Positions 1 through 5,543 of a stretch of 8,097 nt of DNA are shown one piece after another (within the stretch, counting starts at the first letter, position 1; every line of letters begins with the position of its first letter). A program made the position numbers and the translations under genes. The stretch lies in the NCBI GenBank assembly GCA_016649585.1, contig JAENXH010000047.1, positions 1 to 8,097 on the forward strand, in the 5' to 3' direction. The stretch is from Methanosarcinales archaeon (GTDB lineage: Archaea > Halobacteriota > Syntropharchaeia > Alkanophagales > Methanospirareceae). Under the pieces are notes generated by a model that was given only the letters and a program-made list of their open reading frames with translations, was not told the origin of the DNA and did not search any database.

Positions 1-72
1 TGTATCCCTCAAATCCAAATTTAGAAATAATCTATATCATCATGTGCGGAATATGGGTTACAATAAATAAAG

Positions 73-84
73 TTATATATAAAG
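73..84 (+). promoter_or_regulatory. TATA box of the receiver gene pair
   Basis: The stretch TTATATATAAAG is a near-ideal archaeal TATA box. Its centre lies about 27 bases before the ATG at 105, so transcription is expected to start at or just before that ATG. This argues for a leaderless or very short-leader transcript and against the upstream ATG at 42, which lies before the promoter. Confidence 0.65.
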
Positions 85-104
85 CTAAAAGAAGAAGTAG
101 AACT

Positions 105-518
105 ATGAAAAGGGGGAAGGTATTGATAGCAAGTGGTCCCCCCTCTATTAGTATTATCGTAAAGGCATTGGAAAAGCTCGGGTTTGACGTTGTGGGGGCT
201 GCTCGAGGAGGTAGAGAGGCGGTAGAGCGGTATATGGAACAGAAGCCGGAGATTGCATTTATAGATATTGCGTTAGATGGAGATGGGATAAATGGCATCG
301 AAGTAGCACGTTGGATAGTAACCGAGAATCCCTCTGCCGTGGTTATTATGCTCGTCGAAGAAGATTTTGATACCCCGGAGATGATTGCCGATGCGTTAAA
401 GGTGGGTGCAAAGGGCTATATGAAGAAGCCGACATCGGAAGCGGAAATAGAAAAGCGCATAGGCAGCGCATTGAAGAGTGATAAAAAATGGTTTGGGATA
501 AGGAGAAGAAGAGGATAA
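105..518 (+). CDS. Degenerate single-domain response regulator (receiver domain)
   Basis: This encodes a 137-residue CheY-like receiver domain with no output domain. Such domains normally accept a phosphate from a histidine kinase and act through protein contacts in the cytoplasm. The predicted phospho-acceptor is Asp54 in the segment FIDIALDGDGING, and the conserved lysine is Lys107 in GAKGYMKKP. Two usual features are absent. The acidic pair near the N-terminus, normally after the first beta strand, is replaced by VLIASGPPS, and the Thr/Ser of strand 4 appears to be Val84 (IMLVEE). Mg2+-dependent phosphorylation may therefore be weak or lost. The frame is also open back to an ATG at 42, but the TATA box at 73-84 and the family alignment favour 105. 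The last 31 bases overlap the next receiver gene, which suggests co-transcription and translational coupling. No kinase is encoded in the window. The family assignment is firm; the pseudo-receiver reading is inference. Confidence 0.85.
   Translation: MKRGKVLIASGPPSISIIVKALEKLGFDVVGAARGGREAVERYMEQKPEIAFIDIALDGDGINGIEVARWIVTENPSAVVIMLVEEDFDTPEMIADALKVGAKGYMKKPTSEAEIEKRIGSALKSDKKWFGIRRRRG
475..481 (+). promoter_or_regulatory. Ribosome binding site of the second receiver gene
   Basis: GAGTGAT, within the end of the first receiver gene, partly matches the archaeal Shine-Dalgarno consensus GGAGGTGAT and sits six bases before the ATG at 488. It supports internal initiation at 488 on a shared transcript. 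Confidence 0.4.
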
Positions 519-931
519 AAATATTACTTGTAGAAGATTTGGAGGAGCATGTGCTCCTCATTAAGAATACTTTAGAGCATAGTGGGTTGAAAAAGAGGAT
601 TTGGGTATGCGGAGATGGAGAAGCGGCACTGGATTATCTTTACAACCGGGGTGATTACGCATCGAAGGAGAAGTATCCAAAGCCAGACATAATTGTGCTC
701 GACCTCCGTCTGCCAAAGCTTGATGGATTGGAGGTGCTGAAGCGAATGAAGAGCAAAGAAAGTTTGAAAGACATACCGGTTGTAGTTCTCACCGTGTCGG
801 ATGAGACCGAAGACATAAGGAGCGTGTATAATGTGGAGGGCACAGGGTACCTGCTGAAGTCAGCGTTTATAGTTGAAAAGAGCAAGAAGATGGAAGGGCT
901 TTTGGATGCTATTCTTTCGTTCGGGTACTGA
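488..931 (+). CDS. Canonical single-domain response regulator (Rcp1/CheY-like)
   Basis: This is a 147-residue stand-alone receiver with all expected catalytic residues: the acidic pair Glu16-Asp17 (ILLVED), phospho-acceptor Asp72 (VLDLRLPKLDG), Thr102 (VVLTVS) and Lys124 (GYLLKS). The longer segment between helix 2 and strand 3 (about residues 53-66, NRGDY...YPKPD) is typical of Rcp1-type regulators, which in other organisms pair with phytochrome or PAS-type histidine kinases. It has no DNA-binding or enzymatic output domain, so it probably signals by protein contact or works in a phosphorelay. No other in-frame ATG precedes the conserved first strand, so 488 is the only reasonable start. The gene overlaps the preceding degenerate receiver by 31 bases in another frame. 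The cognate kinase is not in the window. Confidence 0.92.
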   Translation: MVWDKEKKRIKILLVEDLEEHVLLIKNTLEHSGLKKRIWVCGDGEAALDYLYNRGDYASKEKYPKPDIIVLDLRLPKLDGLEVLKRMKSKESLKDIPVVVLTVSDETEDIRSVYNVEGTGYLLKSAFIVEKSKKMEGLLDAILSFGY

Positions 932-955
932 ATAGAACAATTAATGACCCCGAAG

Positions 956-965
956 CTTTTAAATA
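956..965 (+). promoter_or_regulatory. TATA box of the surface protein gene
   Basis: CTTTTAAATA is a TATA-like element centred about 34 bases before the ATG at 995. It lies in the 63-base gap after the receiver pair and suggests that the surface protein has its own promoter and a short leader. It also argues against the in-frame ATG at 944, which lies upstream of the element. Confidence 0.5.
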
Positions 966-994
966 CACGCTCATATAATATAATAACTTCTATC

Positions 995-2005
995 ATGCAT
1001 AAAAAAGTGATGCGGAAGAAAGTGCAGTTATTGGCCGCGGTAATTGTAGGTATAGCACTGCTATCGGCATCTATGATGCCCGCACTCGCATCCGATCCCG
1101 TTTACGGACCGGGTAAATCTATTAAGGCGGTCATCTGCGTCGAGGCGAAGGGATATAATCCTTATGTGCCTTATGTGCCACATTACAATGACCATTTCCC
1201 GCAGGGATCTACCGTGAAGATCTACGTGGAGGCGGAGGGGTATATTGGACCAGAAGACATAAACCCGAAGACCGGTGAATATATACCCAAGGTTAAATTC
1301 AAAATGACAGGGACGAGACCCACAGGTGAACCATTCACTGCCAGTGCAAGCAGCCCAAGTAAACCAATTAACCAGGATTCAACGCAATACAAAGAGACCT
1401 ACGGAATCATATCATTCTCCATAGGTAAGAACGACAAAATAGGCGACTACCGGTTCCGGGTAGAAGCAACAGACAGTAATAAAGGGGGTGAACTCATCGG
1501 GAGGACACCGTACATGCACTTCTATGTGTATGAAGATGCAACGCTGTATCCGCCCATTAACTATGCGTATAGCGACCTCACAATCAAGCCGAATCCCGCT
1601 GTGGTTAGAACCACGGTTACGGTAACCGTGAACGTAACGAACTCAGGTGGAAAAGGGAACTGGAAAGGCGAGACCGTTTATCTCGACGTCAATGGTATGG
1701 AGGTGAAGGCGACAAAAACGCTTAAACTTGAAAATAACGAGAATACTACCGTTACGTTCCGCCTGACGAAGAAGGAACTCGGTGAAGTGCCTGCTACCTT
1801 TAATATCTCTATCGGCGGCTTGAACGAGACATTGATGTTACAGGAAAAAGCGCCCGCTGCAACACCAATACCTGGTGCTGGCACCACAGGAGTAGCAACT
1901 GGAGATGAGAATAAAGTGCCGGGTTTCACTGCCGTTACTGCAATCGCTGCATTTACCTTTGTTCTTATCTATCAATGTCGGGCGCGGAAGCGAAGAGAGA
2001 GATAG
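995..2005 (+). CDS. Secreted CARDB-domain surface protein with PGF-CTERM anchor
   Basis: This encodes a 336-residue exported protein. The N-terminus is a Sec signal peptide: basic residues MHKKVMRKK, a hydrophobic core, and a likely cleavage site after Ala32 (PALA/SD). Residues about 40-185 form a beta-rich domain that I cannot assign. Residues about 190-283 resemble a CARDB-type Ig-like domain (SDLTIKPNP, then VTVTVNVTNSG). This leads into an Ala/Pro/Thr/Gly-rich linker. The C-terminus has PGF at 309-311, a hydrophobic segment, and a basic tail (CRARKRRER), which is the PGF-CTERM layout recognised by archaeosortase ArtA. Several Asn-X-Ser/Thr sequons (NVT, NTT, NIS, NET) suggest N-glycosylation. 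It is probably anchored to the outer face of the membrane or in the S-layer. I chose 995 because it follows the TATA box and gives a compact signal peptide; the ATG at 1010 is an alternative. The gene converges on trmJ with a 37-base gap. Its ligand or role is unknown. Confidence 0.85.
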   Translation: MHKKVMRKKVQLLAAVIVGIALLSASMMPALASDPVYGPGKSIKAVICVEAKGYNPYVPYVPHYNDHFPQGSTVKIYVEAEGYIGPEDINPKTGEYIPKVKFKMTGTRPTGEPFTASASSPSKPINQDSTQYKETYGIISFSIGKNDKIGDYRFRVEATDSNKGGELIGRTPYMHFYVYEDATLYPPINYAYSDLTIKPNPAVVRTTVTVTVNVTNSGGKGNWKGETVYLDVNGMEVKATKTLKLENNENTTVTFRLTKKELGEVPATFNISIGGLNETLMLQEKAPAATPIPGAGTTGVATGDENKVPGFTAVTAIAAFTFVLIYQCRARKRRER

Positions 2006-2042
2006 ATAGAAACTGAGGATAAAAGCGATCCTTTCATCTCCT

Positions 2043-2774
2043 CTAAGGTTCATCCTCGCCCATTTTCCGTTCTGCTTTTCTTAAGATTCCTCGCAGCGTT
2101 CGCACCTCTCTCGCTGTGAGTTCAGCTCTGCCAAGTATTCTTCTGAGCATGAGCGCGGTCTTCTCCTTTTTATAATCCCTATACTCAATCTCGTCCATAA
2201 ACGTTCTTATATGCGCAAACAAACGTTCTTTATCCTCTAAACATGCTAATGGTAGCACTCCAGAAACCGCTCCAGAAACCGCTCCAGAAACCGCGCCCAC
2301 ATCACGTAATTCATAAAGAACTACCGCAACGGCATGCGAGAGGTTCATCACGGGATAACCGGGACTCGTAGGAATGCAGACAACGATCTCACACAGCATA
2401 AGCTCCTCATTCAAGAGCCCAACATCTTCACGACCAAATAAAAGAGAGACGATTCCTCGTTTATCTTCTACCTTCTTTTTCAGCTCTTGCGGTGAGAAGA
2501 AAGGCATTCTAAGATGTTTATTAACTGAAATCCCCGGCTTAGAAGTGGTACCTGCGACAATAGCAGAGTCCGCAATCGCTTCTTCCATTGAGTTCACTAT
2601 TTTGCATGCGCTAAGCACATCAGAGGCGTGAGAAGCGACCGAGAACGCCTTCTTCCCGATATTCGGTGGATTAACGAGATAAAGGTCTGAGAAGCCGAAG
2701 TTTTTTGTCACACGCGCTACCGCGCCTATATTCTCTTCGTTCTTCGGTTCCACAAGAATTACCCTGACTTCCAT
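2043..2774 (-). CDS. trmJ: tRNA 2'-O-methyltransferase TrmJ (SPOUT/SpoU family)
   Basis: The product is a 243-residue SPOUT-class methyltransferase of the TrmJ family. It uses S-adenosylmethionine to methylate a ribose 2'-OH in the tRNA anticodon loop; in characterised archaeal TrmJ the target is position 32. All three family motifs are present: EPKNEENIGAVAR (9-21, with the conserved Asn15), LLFGREDVGL (111-120) and IPTSPGYPVMNLSHAVAVVLYEL (134-156, trefoil-knot SAM site). The C-terminal region (about 183-238, with KTALMLRRILGRAELTAREVRTLRG) is the helical extension seen in archaeal and bacterial TrmJ. The linker between the two parts contains a perfect tetrapeptide repeat (AVSG x3, 161-172). 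The start gives MEVRVILVEP directly at the first strand. The gene is divergent from truA, another tRNA modification gene, across a 143-base spacer. The family is certain; the exact target nucleotide is inferred. Confidence 0.92.
   Translation of the reverse strand: MEVRVILVEPKNEENIGAVARVTKNFGFSDLYLVNPPNIGKKAFSVASHASDVLSACKIVNSMEEAIADSAIVAGTTSKPGISVNKHLRMPFFSPQELKKKVEDKRGIVSLLFGREDVGLLNEELMLCEIVVCIPTSPGYPVMNLSHAVAVVLYELRDVGAVSGAVSGAVSGVLPLACLEDKERLFAHIRTFMDEIEYRDYKKEKTALMLRRILGRAELTAREVRTLRGILRKAERKMGEDEP
2258..2293 (+). repeat. Perfect 12-bp tandem repeat, three copies, inside trmJ
   Basis: The unit CTCCAGAAACCG occurs three times back to back with no mismatch. Being a multiple of three it stays in frame and encodes the AVSG tetrapeptide repeated in the TrmJ linker. 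The identical DNA copies point to recent expansion by slippage. Confidence 0.9.
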
Positions 2775-2844
2775 GTCGTCTTTCGTATTTATCTTAAACC
2801 GTAAAGCGCACCGTCCTCGACTAATTTCTCTTTTTATCTCTATC

Positions 2845-2854
2845 TATAAAATAA
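2845..2854 (+). promoter_or_regulatory. Candidate TATA box of truA
   Basis: CTATAAAATA lies in the AT-rich spacer between the divergent trmJ and truA genes. It would place the transcription start near 2877 and leave a leader of about 40 bases. The short purine run AAAGG at 2908-2912 could then serve as a weak ribosome binding site. Other AT-rich stretches nearby make the choice uncertain. Confidence 0.35.
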
Positions 2855-2917
2855 TAAACTCATTACTTACATACATACAGGTACTAACCTTTTGTAGAAT
2901 TAAGCATAAAGGCATAG

Positions 2918-3769
2918 ATGGAGCGGATAGCACTCAAACTTGGGTACCTCGGTACGTATTATCATGGGTTTCAAATTCAGCCTCAGTCTGCAGGTCCAAC
3001 GATAGAAGGTGAACTCTTCAAGGCATTAACGAGACTCAATATCATTGAAGACCGAGCAGCATCGAATTATTTCTCCGCAGGTAGGACTGATAAAGGCGCG
3101 CATGCGCTCTCTCAGGTGGTTTCTTTTGACACCGCAAATTCCCGCGTGACACCCCGGATGATAAACAGTATGCTTCCAGACGATATATGGACATTCGCGC
3201 TCGCAAAACCACCTTCCGATTTTAACGCCCGCAGGGATGCTACCAGTCGTGAATACCGCTATTTCTTACCGTTGCAACCAGAAGAGAATATGAATATGAC
3301 GCACATGCGAGAAGCATCGGAACTGTTTATCGGCACTCATGATTTCTCTAACTTCGCTCAGCCGCCGGGTCATAAGGAGCATGAAGCCGAGTATTACTCG
3401 CCGATACGAGAGATAAAACGGATAGATATAGCGGCAGAAAGAAGTAATTCGTTCATCGTTATTGATATAGAGGCAGACGGATTTCTTCGTAAAATGGTAC
3501 GGAAGATAGTCTCCGCGCTGAAACTGGTTGGTAGCGGCGCGAAAGATAAAAGATGGATAGAAGATCTCGTGGAACTACGGGTAACGGAGCAGATTGAACC
3601 TGCACCTGCTTTCGGGCTCATTCTCAAAAATGTCGCTTATCGTGAAATCACATTTGTAGAGGATGAGTATGCAAAGAGGCGAATAGCAGCACGAATAAAA
3701 GAAGATTTGACTTATCACGCCACGATGGCAGAAGTGCTGGAGGATATGGTAAGCGAATATGCGCAATAA
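2918..3769 (+). CDS. truA: tRNA pseudouridine(38-40) synthase TruA
   Basis: This 283-residue protein belongs to the TruA family, which isomerises uridine to pseudouridine at positions 38-40 of the tRNA anticodon stem-loop. The N-terminal strand MERIALKLGYLGTYYHGFQIQP is typical of the family. The catalytic aspartate is Asp58 in the hallmark motif SAGRTDKGAHA. Further conserved segments are FNARRDATSREYRYFL, the GTHDFSNFAQ region, and DGFLRKMVRKIVSALKLVGSG in the second half. The length agrees with archaeal TruA, including a C-terminal helical tail (about 245-283). The start directly precedes the first beta strand; a longer plus-strand frame starting at 2773 is in another phase. It is divergent from trmJ, so two anticodon-loop modification genes flank one intergenic region, and it is followed by the DUF106 gene after 82 bases. 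Confidence 0.95.
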   Translation: MERIALKLGYLGTYYHGFQIQPQSAGPTIEGELFKALTRLNIIEDRAASNYFSAGRTDKGAHALSQVVSFDTANSRVTPRMINSMLPDDIWTFALAKPPSDFNARRDATSREYRYFLPLQPEENMNMTHMREASELFIGTHDFSNFAQPPGHKEHEAEYYSPIREIKRIDIAAERSNSFIVIDIEADGFLRKMVRKIVSALKLVGSGAKDKRWIEDLVELRVTEQIEPAPAFGLILKNVAYREITFVEDEYAKRRIAARIKEDLTYHATMAEVLEDMVSEYAQ

Positions 3770-3805
3770 AATGAGAAACCGCCTCTATCTTGAATTGCAG
3801 TAAAA

Positions 3806-3815
3806 CTTTAAATAT
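3806..3815 (+). promoter_or_regulatory. TATA box of the DUF106 gene
   Basis: CTTTAAATAT in the truA-DUF106 spacer is a good TATA-like element. It predicts a start near 3838 and a leader of about 14 bases before the ATG at 3852, so the membrane protein gene probably has its own promoter. Confidence 0.55.
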
Positions 3816-3851
3816 TACCCTCCACATGTAGTTTCTAAAGGTACGCGGAAA

Positions 3852-4514
3852 ATGGTGAAGAAAGAGAGAGTTGTGCAGCAACAAAAAGAGAAGATGAAAA
3901 AGCTGTTAGAAGGTGCGGCTATGGGGTTAGGTTTTTTCATCCTGTTTGGTATTCTTATAATCCCGGGGCTACGAGAAGGGATGGGCACTACTTTGAATGT
4001 CGTTCTTGGTCCTCTCGCAGCTTTTGTTGGTAATTTCTTAATCACCATCCTCATCTTATCGGTGATTACCGGCATCTACACTTCGGTGGTACAGAAATAC
4101 ACGACGAATTGGGAGCTGATGGAGCAGTCGAAGCAGTACCAAAAGCAGATACGGGAGCTGCAGAAAGAGTTGATGGAGGCGAAGCGTGAGGACAACAAGC
4201 ATCAAATGAAGAAGCTGGAGAAGAGGAAAGCAGAGATAATGAGGAAGCAAACGCAATTCTCCGGAGAGATGATGAGGCAGCAGATGAAGCCCATGGCTTA
4301 CATCGGTATTATTACGATACCAATATTCATGTGGATCTGGGAATATGTAGAAATAGCCTCTGTTGGACCGGTGATTTTTCCGTTAATTGGTGAAAAGGCG
4401 ATTACAGCCACTTTTATATTAGGTCTTCCATACTGGGTGCTCTGGTATATGGTCTGCTCGATACCAATAGCGCAGATGATACGGAAACTGATTGGTATAA
4501 GGAGTGCGATGTAG
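3852..4514 (+). CDS. DUF106 membrane protein (EMC3/TMCO1-like, Oxa1 superfamily)
   Basis: This encodes a 220-residue integral membrane protein of the archaeal DUF106 family. Structural work places the family in the Oxa1/YidC/Get1/EMC3 superfamily of membrane protein insertases. The layout seen here fits: a charged N-terminus, hydrophobic segments at about 21-40 and 50-78, a long charged coiled coil rich in Gln, Lys and Glu (about 88-140), and two further hydrophobic segments at about 148-166 and 186-208. The coiled coil and Met-rich stretch (FSGEMMRQQMKPM) are hallmarks of this superfamily and probably face the cytosol to contact the ribosome or client. A role in inserting membrane proteins is inferred from the family. 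In many archaea the gene sits near secY, adk and cmk, but here it follows truA. It appears to be transcribed alone or upstream of the CBS genes. Confidence 0.88.
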   Translation: MVKKERVVQQQKEKMKKLLEGAAMGLGFFILFGILIIPGLREGMGTTLNVVLGPLAAFVGNFLITILILSVITGIYTSVVQKYTTNWELMEQSKQYQKQIRELQKELMEAKREDNKHQMKKLEKRKAEIMRKQTQFSGEMMRQQMKPMAYIGIITIPIFMWIWEYVEIASVGPVIFPLIGEKAITATFILGLPYWVLWYMVCSIPIAQMIRKLIGIRSAM

Positions 4515-4546
4515 CGTTATCTATGTCTAATACTGATTAAAACTAA

Positions 4547-4555
4547 CATATAAAG
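4547..4555 (+). promoter_or_regulatory. Candidate TATA box of the CBS gene pair
   Basis: CATATAAAG is TATA-like and centred about 26 bases before the ATG at 4577, a leaderless spacing. This conflicts with the Shine-Dalgarno-like site at 4561-4566, which would require an earlier transcription start. One of the two signals may be fortuitous. Confidence 0.45.
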
Positions 4556-4560
4556 TGGAA

Positions 4561-4566
4561 AGGTGA
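4561..4566 (+). promoter_or_regulatory. Ribosome binding site of the first CBS gene
   Basis: AGGTGA matches the core of the archaeal Shine-Dalgarno sequence and lies ten bases before the ATG at 4577, supporting that start. It functions only if the transcript begins upstream of it. Confidence 0.45.
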
Positions 4567-4576
4567 GTTGCAATAA

Positions 4577-5041
4577 ATGAAAGAGAAAGTTGAAGAAATT
4601 ATGACAAGAAAGGTCATTACGGTGAAGGAGAATAACACAGTGCTAAATGTTGCGAATGTATTAAAAGAGAATAGAATAGCAGGTGCGCCGGTTGTCAATG
4701 ACCACGGAGCGGTAGTAGGTGTGGTTAGTGTATCTGATATTTTAAAGCTATTAGACGATTGCCATTGGTACACGCCATTCTTTACTGCTATGGACATTTT
4801 ACATTTACATAGCGAGGAGTTACAGGATATAAAGCAGGATATTGAAAGAGTGAGCGAGATGATAGTGAAGGATGCAATGTCAAAGAATCCTAAAACAATA
4901 CCGCCGGATGCGTCAATTGATGATGTCGCGCAGATTATGCACTCAACGGGATTTAATAGATTGCCTGTTGTGGATGAAACCGGTAACTTAGTTGGAATAG
5001 TTGCCAGAGCGGACATAATCGCATCACTTTATGAACTGTAG
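4577..5041 (+). CDS. Tandem CBS-domain protein (first of a pair)
   Basis: This 154-residue cytosolic protein consists of two CBS domains and little else. CBS pairs usually form a Bateman module that binds adenosine nucleotides or S-adenosyl compounds and acts as an energy or metabolite sensor. The first domain spans about 9-56 (MTRKVITVKENNTV, NRIAGAPVVND, GVVSVSDIL). The second spans about 101-148 (MSKNPKTIPPDAS, FNRLPVVDETGNLVGIVARADII). They are separated by a charged linker of about 40 residues. The ligand motif G-h-x-S/T-x-x-D is kept in the first domain (Ser51, Asp54), but in the second the Ser/Thr position is Ala (GIVARAD), so the two sites may bind differently. No catalytic or DNA-binding domain is attached. 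A paralogue follows after 15 bases, almost certainly in the same operon. The ligand and partner are unknown. Confidence 0.9.
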   Translation: MKEKVEEIMTRKVITVKENNTVLNVANVLKENRIAGAPVVNDHGAVVGVVSVSDILKLLDDCHWYTPFFTAMDILHLHSEELQDIKQDIERVSEMIVKDAMSKNPKTIPPDASIDDVAQIMHSTGFNRLPVVDETGNLVGIVARADIIASLYEL

Positions 5042-5056
5042 AGGCGGGAAAGATCA

Positions 5057-5539
5057 ATGCAAACAAAGACAAAGGTTAAAGTTAAAGAACTGATGACAAC
5101 TAACGTTATAACGTTCAAGCCCAGCGATAAGCTTCGTCACGTAGCGGAGACGTTGAGAGCGAATAGAATTAGCGGTGCACCGGTGATTGATGCCCAAAGA
5201 AGGGTTATTGGCGTTATCAGCGAAGCGGACATCATGAAATTGACGGCAACGGTTCCCTTTCCGGATATAGACCCACTTAATCCTTTTCCCGTCTTCTCTC
5301 TATCCGCTTATATGAAGCGGGTAAAGAAAATTCCAGAAGAAATTGACACACTGTTCGAAGGAGATGTACAGGACGTGATGTCAAAAAAACCGGTGACTAT
5401 TTCACCCGAAGGCTCTATCTCTGATGCTGCTCGGATAATGCATAAGAACGATTTTAACAGGATTCCAGTGGTAGATGCCGAAGGGAAATTGGTAGGGTTG
5501 ATAGCAAGAGACGATATTATTGGCGTTTTTGCAAAATAA
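5057..5539 (+). CDS. Tandem CBS-domain protein (second of a pair)
   Basis: This 160-residue double-CBS protein is a close structural paralogue of its upstream neighbour. CBS1 spans about 13-60 (MTTNVITFKPSDK, NRISGAPVIDAQRRVIGVISEADIM) and CBS2 about 108-156 (MSKKPVTISPEGS, FNRIPVVDAEGKLVGLIARDDII). As in the neighbour, the first domain keeps the Ser/Asp ligand motif (Ser55, Asp58) while the second has Ala/Arg there. The inter-domain linker (about 65-104) differs most between the two proteins and is Pro- and Phe-rich here (VPFPDIDPLNPFPVF), so it may define separate partners. A purine-rich GAGGCGGGAAAG stretch at 5041-5052 could serve as the ribosome binding site. The pair looks like a gene duplication, and the products could form hetero-oligomers. 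The stop codon lies four bases from the end of the convergent protease gene. Confidence 0.9.
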   Translation: MQTKTKVKVKELMTTNVITFKPSDKLRHVAETLRANRISGAPVIDAQRRVIGVISEADIMKLTATVPFPDIDPLNPFPVFSLSAYMKRVKKIPEEIDTLFEGDVQDVMSKKPVTISPEGSISDAARIMHKNDFNRIPVVDAEGKLVGLIARDDIIGVFAK

Positions 5540-5543
5540 CCCC

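Noticed and set aside
42..104. N-terminal extension of the first receiver
   Set aside because: The extra 21 residues lie upstream of and across the TATA box and do not resemble the receiver family.
944..994. N-terminal extension of the surface protein
   Set aside because: It would put 17 polar residues before the signal peptide, and its ATG lies upstream of the TATA-like element.
1161..1178. Short 9-bp direct repeat encoding the YVP repeat in the surface protein
   Set aside because: Only two copies are present, so it is too small to treat as a repeat element.
2016..2032. Small hairpin (AGGAT/ATCCT) between the convergent surface protein and trmJ genes as a terminator
   Set aside because: The stem is only five base pairs with a seven-base loop and no following T run, so support is too weak.
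2773..3012. 79-residue plus-strand frame across the trmJ-truA spacer
   Set aside because: It overlaps the firmly identified start of truA in another phase and its composition is not protein-like.
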